Of a stretch of DNA of 64,000 nt, positions 56,400 through 64,000 are shown in pieces. The stretch covers positions 25,346,001-25,410,000 of the forward strand of contig CM060834.1 of NCBI GenBank assembly GCA_030762175.1, given 5' to 3'. Positions within the stretch are counted from its first letter, which is position 1; each line of letters starts with the position of its first letter. A program made the translations under genes and the position numbers. Origin of the DNA: Metallyticus violacea (lineage: Eukaryota; Arthropoda; Insecta; Mantodea; Metallyticidae). The notes under the pieces were generated by a model. The model worked only from the letters and a program-made list of their open reading frames with translations. It did no database searches and was not told the DNA's origin.

Positions 56400-58310
56400 C
56401 TCAAAATAAAAGGATCAATTGACTCAGCATATAAACTGTATTAATAACGATTATATGTTGTATATTTAACAAAAGCATCATCGTGAAGATAGCAACTGTA
56501 AAATATTAATGTAACATATGTTTCAGAATTATATTTGTATGTAAGAGCGCTCTGTAATAACCTTCAGAAAACATTTGCGTTACTAATTTTTACTATAAGT
56601 AATTTTTTCAAAAATCTTAAATATGAAAACGGATGGAACTTTCTATTGTATTTTGTATATTGTTGATATTTGCTTAGTGTATTGTCATTTTTTAAAATAG
56701 TAATGTGTTTTTGTTTTGACACAAATATAAACATCTTAAATATACAAGAAAAATCGAAACGTTCTGTTATTGCTTCCTATTTCAGTGAATGTAAAGATGA
56801 TATTAAGAAATCAGTTCATAAAGATGGTTATTTTTAAAATGTTTAAAAATAATCGCACAGCTTTGTCTATCAGTCGTTATATATTTTATTTAAATGATAC
56901 TATACCGTTAATTTTTGTGATTTAATCTCAATAGTAATTAGAATAATTCTAATAATGTGGTTAATTTTTGTAATTATTATAGATCGCAGGGATTACAATT
57001 TTGTTTTCCTAATTTTTTAAAATTAAAGTAATTTCACCACAGACCGTTTCCGTTAGTTTACACAGTTCCTGCGTAATGAAATTTTTCCATCCAAAGAAAA
57101 TTAGGACCGTTCCTTAAATTATGAAACACTTGTCTTAACTTAAATGTAATTACAGCATGCAATGATGAATCTTTCTGCTTACAACTGGTGTTAACAGACG
57201 AACGCTAAATTAATGTCGAGAACTTTATGAAAACTCTTAGTTAGAACTGCAGTTCAACTTGTGCGTTAGACTTTTACTGCAATATGGAAGAAAATTCGTA
57301 AAATTTTGAAAAAGGCATTCAAATATTTAATTTTCTTTTATTCATCAATTAGTAATAATAGTTAATTTTTATTCTTAATAAACAGTTCTGCATACTTCCT
57401 GCTTTTATATTTACATTTCAATATTGTTTCATACTTATTTTGCACAATTTACGTCTAGTTACGGACAAATGAAATAAGCATGAATACGGAATATGCATGA
57501 ATTATCTGCACAGTATAAACGCTCTGTGGCAAGGCAAATAGAGTAAACGTAATGCAAATATTTTTGTAATCCGTTTGAAAATGATTCAAATGTACATACC
57601 TTGTTATTTCACGGTCATCCACATTGTTCTCAAACTTGTCCCTTTCAACGGCAAAAGTCAGAAGACGCACTGAATAAAATCTATGTGATGTTTAACACAT
57701 AAAGTAAACACGGATTATTATATGCAACGGCCATATTGCACACACAAACTCGCACGGTTGTTTACTGTTCAAGCATGCGCAATAAGCCCTTCCTTACTAC
57801 TCTCAAGTTGCAAGGTCAAGGAATCACCAGATGACTTGCGTCGGAGAGTGGAAGAATTTTATTAGGCAATGAGACATACCTATGATAGTCTACTTTGTAG
57901 TTCCTCAGTGTGTGATCATTAAACAGAGCAAGACTTGAAAATATTCAATAAAAGATTGTGTTTTAAATAATTTTCCATCTTAAACCGTAATAACTCAGCT
58001 CATAAGCCTACTCGTCCATACTACTGTAGAAATCTGACATCATCTGTGCCCCAAAGATTGAAGGCATGCTGAAAGTTTATACACCCGATATTTATTTGTG
58101 TTTATTTTTCTATGTATTTTCATTTTAGAAGTTACAGGTTTCTGTTCGTGTATTTATTAAGTTCTTTGTAAGAATGCGCTAGTTTGTGATTAAGCTTTTG
58201 TGTGTGCATAGATGTCATAAAATTCGATTGATACGTTAAAATATAATATGATATTAAGGTAACATGATGTTCTACATATACACCTACAAAATCAATAATA
58301 AAAAAAAAAT
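56400..58310. other. Unannotated AT-rich stretch
   Basis: Very AT-rich, with no recognised element. A GC-richer patch occurs near 57,725-57,800. Confidence 0.5.
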
Positions 58311-58317
58311 AAATCAA

Positions 58318-58395
58318 AAAAGTTGTGCGGGATTTGAACCCAGGAGCTTACACAAAAAACCAATGTCTTATAAACCGCTCGACCACCGCTACTCT
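58318..58395 (-). repeat. tRNA-like sequence, SINE head or tRNA relic
   Basis: The minus strand reads TGGTCGAGCGGTTTATAAG (A box, about 58,367-58,385) and GGGTTCAAATCCCG (B box, about 58,329-58,342). A run of six T residues follows directly after GCACAAC, which is a possible RNA polymerase III terminator. The ends do not form a convincing acceptor stem. It is probably the head of a fourth SINE type, or a tRNA pseudogene of the long variable-arm kind. No SINE body was recognised beyond it. Confidence 0.55.
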
Positions 58396-58399
58396 ACTC

Positions 58400-59520
58400 T
58401 AACGTCCTATTTCCAGGTGCTTATGATTGTGACCGTTACATTCACGGGCAAAGCGCCCACTGCAGTGTGCACTCGCTGCATGCGCTTGTGAAATGTTTAC
58501 GAGCGTCCCCATAGTTCTCTGATCTGTTTGTTTAAAATTTGTTTTTTAAAGGGTGTACAATGTACACCCAACATCATTTAAAATCTCCTTATATGTTTCT
58601 CATTCCATTATCTTAAATAATTCCTTGTTACTATACAAATGAACATTTTCTGAAATTAAATATAACTGAAGCAGGTAAGAGTATTTACTTTATGGGTTCA
58701 TTTTGGTGTATTACAATGAGGTTATTTGAGTAAAGGGCCGTCTAAGCACGGTTACTTACTGGGAAAATGTAGTCGCTGCATAAAAATAAAGTTATTTTTA
58801 TTGTACTATTTATACTTTTGCAGAAAGCATAAAATTATACTGTATTTAAACTAAAACCCTGAGAGGACCTTCTCATCTAATGATGTTCGCCTTATTCCGC
58901 GCATTTCCCTCAGCCATTGACATCTGTTTTGAATATCGCTTCGATCCAGGTGTGTAATAGTGAAATCAAGTCCGGTTTACGTATACGAATGCAAAAATGT
59001 TTCCGAAATCCGATCAAACATGGCCAAATACTACATTGAATATCCTTTTGGGAGAGTTTCTGGTCCACATACAATAATGACCATTCCCATTTCCAGCTTA
59101 ACTGCTTTGCAAGCATTTTTACGCAAGCTATTTCACACTCGTACAGCTGAGAAGCCTACAGTCTAAATTATCTCGCGGAATTTCACTAGGCAGTCTTCCA
59201 TTAGTTTTCCAATGATGCACTTTTTGCTACCTAAGATAAATATAATCAAACAAAATTATCTAATTTCTGTACGAAATATGCAAGAGTCGAGTGAGAGGAT
59301 ACTTTTATTTGTTTATATTTGTCTAAGCGTTAACTATGCCTTGCATTGTGGCCGAAACTGTGTCGCAAACTATTGAAACACTGTGAAGTGGTATATCCGG
59401 ATTCGACCCTCATAGTTATAATAATGGTTATTAGCAATATTTTGAAATAAATCTGGACAACATATGTAGGTATGTTTGCTTTTTATATAATAATTTCAAA
59501 TACCTTATAGTAACGAACTA
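58400..59520. other. Unannotated stretch
   Basis: No element recognised. Two overlapping short frames at 58,910-59,166 on opposite strands have no domain. Confidence 0.5.
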
Positions 59521-59527
59521 GCACATA

Positions 59528-60780
59528 CGAGAGGTCCATAAGTTTCCGGCCTAACTATTTTCTAGCTATGATAAAAACAAAAACTATATTTCACTTGTCA
59601 ATATAGTTACCCTTTCTTTGAATTAACATTTTAACCCCCCCCCAAATAGTCACATATCTTGTCTACAAAATGGGCATAAACATAATCCATCATTTCTTCG
59701 TCACACTTAAATTTCCTTCCTCGAAAGTCCTTCTTGAGTTTTGAGAAGAGAAAAAATAGTCACTTGGAGCTAGATCTGGGCTGTTGGGTGGATGGTTGAT
59801 CTCCTTGAAGCCACATTTCTTCACAGCTTCCTTTGCAGCAAGAGCTGTGTACACAAGCCCGTTGTCGTGAAGAAGGCGCACACCACTACTTGCCTTTTCG
59901 CTTTGATGGAAGCACGTAGTATATGCAGTAGGCCAGCAGTACTCCCCATTTACTGTGGTGTTCCCCTCCTTAAAGTCAATGATGAATATACCCTCACGGT
60001 CCCAAAAGATTGTGGCATTATCTTCTTGGTTGACTTTGAGTGACCTTGGTCTTTAGAGGCGGTGCTTCGCCAGGTTTACGCCACTCCATTGATTCTCTTT
60101 TGGACAAGGGATCATAGTAAAAGACAATAGTTTCATTTTATGTAACAATGGTTGCAGAAATTCTCTCTCATTGCCATGGCAGAGCTCCAAAAATGCCTGA
60201 CAGATGACTCATTGGTGCTTTTGGACTGAGGAAAGAAGTCTAGGCGCCCATCTTCCACTAACCTTATTTATGTTTAAATATTCATGAATAATTCGAAGGG
60301 CTATTGTTTTAGAAAGGCCCAACCTTGATGCTATTTCTGTAACTTTGAGCCGCCGGTCTTCCAAAATTTCTCCTTCCACAAGAGCGATGTTTTCAGGAGT
60401 GAGCACCTCCAAGGGCCGACCTGCACGCTTTTCCTCTTCAATGCTTTCTCGACCCATTCAAAAAAGTTTGGGCCATTCTTTTACGACAGAATATGAAGGG
60501 GGATGCTTCCCCTTATACACCGTCCAATCGCTGTTTAATTTCATTTGGAGTAAGTCCTTCATTTGTGAAGAACTTAATAACAGCTTGATACTCCATTTTG
60601 AACTTGTCACAATCTTCTACATATAGTCTTCTTTATGCAACTATATCTGAACAACTGATCACAGCGGAGCGGAAGATACAGCTGCAATTATTTACTTAAC
60701 AGGTAAGGTAAGACACCAGATAATGCTTTTGTGAAGGCAATAATCCTTATTGGCGGGGCCGGAAACTTATAGATCTATCG
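59528..60780 (-). mobile_element. Mariner element, near full length (lineage 1)
   Basis: The terminal repeats read AGGTCCATAAGTTTCCGGCC (left) and AGATCTATAAGTTTCCGGCC (right, minus strand). TA lies at 59,526-59,527, while the right side has TG. Minus-strand translation starts near 60,595 as MEYQAVIKFFTNEGLTPNEI, with a stop soon after LDGV. EDRRLKVTEIASRLGLSKTI and SGRWAPRLLSSVQKHQ cover the second helix-turn-helix. The first catalytic aspartate is gone, because TGDET has become a stop followed by NET. LLHDNGLVYTALAAKEAV keeps the second and NSPDLAPSDYFFSS keeps the third. At 1.25 kb it has normal length. It is the same lineage as 6,082-7,138 by terminal repeat and protein, and it preserves the half that copy lacks. 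Confidence 0.93.
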
Positions 60781-60789
60781 TGGTGTGTA

Positions 60790-63700
60790 TTTTAACCAAT
60801 ATGTAATATGAATACATAACATTGTATTTTAAAATGTAATGTAAAATATGTAAAGGAGTTTGTGTATACTGACCAAAAATGCCATACCATTACGCCTTCC
60901 TGAACAATTTCACAAGGAAAAATAAAACTAATCAAGGTTATATTTTGTATAAGTAGCTGAAGGCATGTATTTTTTGTTTTTTAACAACACACCTCAACGT
61001 GTTTTCAAGTTATCCTAGTAAGTCGATCCTTCATTCGCCCCTCGATTTAGGATCGAGAAATGCTTTGAATTTCCCTAAGATAATTATCATGTCCGATTGG
61101 AACTGGGAGTGGTAATTTCAAGATCGCAGCAGCCGAGGTAATTATCAACAGACGGAGTCTATAAGCCGAGCAACACCTGGAGGGAATTTCAAAATGGCCG
61201 GTCCAACTATTGCGGCCCGTATTCCTGATTAGTCAAAAAATTATTCTTTCCAACTAAATGTGACCTAATCAAAACACACAAGGCATATCAAATTAATTAA
61301 TTTAAAAAACCCAAACAAAATTCTTCGCCCCCTAATAGCCGTTCCAGCCGATGTTTGCAACAATACCTCATTACGGAGTTTTGCGGCAATTTGCGGAACA
61401 ATTACTGAACTTTTCAAACTGCTCGCAAAGATGTTGAACTCCATTTGATGAAGATGTCCAATGTTCAAGAATGCGAGCCTCACCAGCCACTGAAAAATGT
61501 CAAACTCTTGATGTTTAATTCATTTGGCTTTAAAGAAAATTTTATCACTTTCGTCACGGATGCGTTGCACTTCAGCATTTGGCAAAGAGGTACAGTTACT
61601 AGCCCACTCCAATTCACTGCAGATCGCTTCAAACATGATTCAGTATATATTTCATGCTGAACATGCTGAACACTGGAACACTCCACTCGAGTTCTGTTTT
61701 AAAACTGTGGAACGCAAGCGTGTTTTGAGCTTCTTTTATCCGCTGTTTTTGCTTGATAACCATTCTCATGAACGTTTACATATCAACCGTATGTAAGCTT
61801 GAAAGAACTGACAGTAAATTTCTCTGTAACATTTTACCACCATTCTCTTTCCCTCCTTATGCGTTTTAATCGGTCTATGAACAGAACATCTCCTTAACAG
61901 ACACAAGCGTGCATTTTCTTTGTAAGGGACGCGCAGGGGGGTAGACCGTATACATATATATGTTGAGGTGAGGATATAAAAGGACAGGGCCGAAGAGCAT
62001 ATGGAATTCCAGGCGCATGAAACGTTAGTACCCGTCGAAAACATACAATTAATAATATTTAATAAGAAAACTATTGTTCCATAAGTTTATTAACCTCATT
62101 TTTAAAACTCATTTCGTAGTTCTGGGTTGTCAAGCTGCAGATTTTGCTACAGCACGTTACTAGCTATACGCAGGTATAAAACAAACCATATCTGGGATAT
62201 CAGATAAACTCTACAACTAACGTCTGTAGCCAAATCTAAATCAGTGATCAATGTTATGATTTACTAATATAATGGAATCACATATTACCAGCAATAAGCT
62301 ATAATTTAGGGTATTGGTTGTAAATCGTTTTAAACGCAGCTTTTCGTGCTATGTTGGAAATTTAATAATCGTCAATTATTGCATGCTTTACATTTCTATC
62401 GTGTTGATTTAGTATAGAAGTGAAATTGTGTTGTGGAATGCATCTATTTGGTATTTTGTGCAGAGCTTCAAGGTTTGTTTTCTTTATGTAGGTCAATAAA
62501 AATAATTGAGTGCAATGCATTTAAAATTTAAATAATTGCTTTGTATTGTACTTGCAAGCTATATACAGTAGCATTATTTCCATAGAGAAAATTTGCAGTA
62601 AGGCTTCTTCAGAAGCTCAGCATAAAAATAACATTATGTAGAATTTAAGACTTGGCTCTATCAAGTCTCCTAAACTAAGAAAAAGAAATACATTTTGTCC
62701 AATGAAAAGCTTCAGTTTAGGCGTTTTTTGCAGGCCTAGAGAAATCTGACTTTCGTGAGGAGAGAAAGTGAATTAGTGTCAAGGGAGACTTATGCTGATA
62801 AAGAAAAATACTTCCAAAAGTACTGCCATCGTTTTGTGCTTCATTCCGAGAACTTTTATGACTATATGCCATCTGTGCTGGACGATGTAATTAAAATGAT
62901 TCATTTTATTAAGTTTCAACCTGCAAATTGCTGCTCTTTGTGAGGAAATGGAAGTTGATGACTGCCTCACACCGAAGTTAGATTGTTTTCTCAGGGTATT
63001 ACCATCTTAAGATTGTATGCGCTTAATGATGAGCTATTTGCTTTTCTCACCAGCACATGTGAGAAAGCGGAGTGTATAGAAGATAAAATTTAACTTCAAA
63101 CTTTGGTTTATCTGAAAAATTTTCTAAAACATAAATTATTTAAAATTATCTCTTCAAGAATCAAATATTATTTATATTTTACAAGACAGTTTCGATTAAT
63201 TTATGACAAAATTAATTTTAGTATCTTGTTCAAATAGCAATCAATCCGGAATACTTTGATGTCCTTCCTGGCTTTCTGGTAGAAAATAATCTTTTTATTC
63301 CTTTTTTTGGCAAAAATGTCAAGAATATGGTCAAAAAAACTTTGAAGGGGCTTGGTAAAAACTTTCAGAGAATATTTTCCTTCTATGTCAATAATAATTG
63401 AATCCGCAACCCGTTGGAAGAGGCACCAATTTTGAATTACACATTTAGTGTAAATGGGGCGGAGGGGGGGGGGGGGGAGAACTGCTTAGAATTTTCCACT
63501 GATTTTAAAGTACGGAAAGGCTATAAATATTTGCCATTAATTGTGGTTTGTCGTGTTTAAAAAACAAACCCACAAATTTTGGCTGAAAGTGATTCGAGAT
63601 TTATTTACCTTCTGTGGTTCTTGACTTAAAGCTCTCTGGCATTCAGAGCATTCCTTCTCTCTGAATTTCGAGTAAATTTATACTGAAAACTTCCAGATTA

Positions 63701-64000
63701 AGATAGAAATTTAAAATATCTAAACTACCCTGTAACAGAGTAGCATAAGACCGCATGGAATTCGTCACTAAATAAAATATTTCAATAATTCCAAAGAGGT
63801 AAATCTTATTTGGTTTATACAGGATATATCGGAATAACTATTCTTAATTTTCTGATGTGATAGAGGGCATGAAAAACATTTTTATTCTTAACAAAGTACT
63901 TTCCAAAACTTCTTCGTTTACTAATTGTATTGGTATGAAGGAAAAATGTGAATAAATGATCTCAACTAGGAAATTTACTTTATTTACTTTCTATGGTTAC
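60790..64000. other. Unannotated stretch to window end
   Basis: No element recognised. Frames at 61,524-61,796 and 61,766-62,044 (minus) are open for about 90 codons without a known domain. A run of 14 G residues lies at 63,464-63,477. Confidence 0.45.

Noticed and set aside
58318..58395. Functional tRNA gene
   Set aside because: A and B boxes are good, but the acceptor ends do not pair convincingly. It is listed as tRNA-like instead.
1..64000. Telomeric TTAGG repeats, long LTR pairs or Helitron ends
   Set aside because: TTAGG occurs only singly. I found no long direct repeat pair flanking coding sequence, and no TC...CTRR structure with a terminal hairpin that I could defend.

Overview
The window looks like repeat-rich intergenic or intronic DNA from a large arthropod genome, most likely an insect. 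The grounds are the mix of families: several lineages of mariner, Tc1/mariner-type elements with the helix-turn-helix domain called DUF4817, 3' ends of non-LTR retrotransposons (LINEs), and abundant tRNA-derived SINEs. The background is AT-rich with many microsatellites. I found no intact host protein-coding gene, no rRNA gene and no convincing functional tRNA gene. Open frames of 60-160 codons are scattered through the window, and nearly all of those I could identify come from transposon remains or SINE sequence. The species cannot be fixed from the sequence alone.

Layout. 1-4.2 kb: AT-rich DNA, a SINE head hairpin, a SINE-A, a decayed MULE transposase and a SINE-B. 4.2-10.2 kb: a possible hAT end abutting a deleted mariner, then a second mariner lineage with a SINE-B nested in it. 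10.3-19 kb: a copy of a satellite-bearing repeat terminus, three DUF4817-type transposon remnants, a mariner scrap and five SINEs. 20-31 kb: three LINE 3' ends, a microsatellite, SINE-B pieces and a mariner with a poly(A) tract. 31-39.2 kb: two near full-length but frame-broken mariners of different lineages. 39.4-41.5 kb: two more DUF4817-type pieces and a 5'-truncated SINE-B. 42.5-45.1 kb: a satellite-like array, a SINE-C, a SINE-A and microsatellites. 47.1-48.2 kb: a LINE 3' end. 48.2-54.6 kb: almost featureless. 54.7-60.8 kb: a SINE-A with clear target duplication, a second satellite array in the opposite orientation, a tRNA-like head, and a near full-length mariner related to the one at 6.1 kb. 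60.8-64 kb: nothing recognised.

How the parts relate. The LINEs are the likely class of enzyme source for mobilising the SINEs, but no LINE/SINE tail match was proved here. Nesting gives relative ages: the SINE-B at 9,532-9,827 is younger than its mariner host, and the SINE-B at 18,648-18,937 lies beside the 3' side of a DUF4817 element. All transposase and reverse-transcriptase reading frames are broken by stops, frameshifts or deletions, so every element appears immobile. The least explained structure is the dispersed repeat with about 145-bp internal units (10.4, 42.6-43.5 and 55.6-56.4 kb). I did not find a novel multi-gene system.
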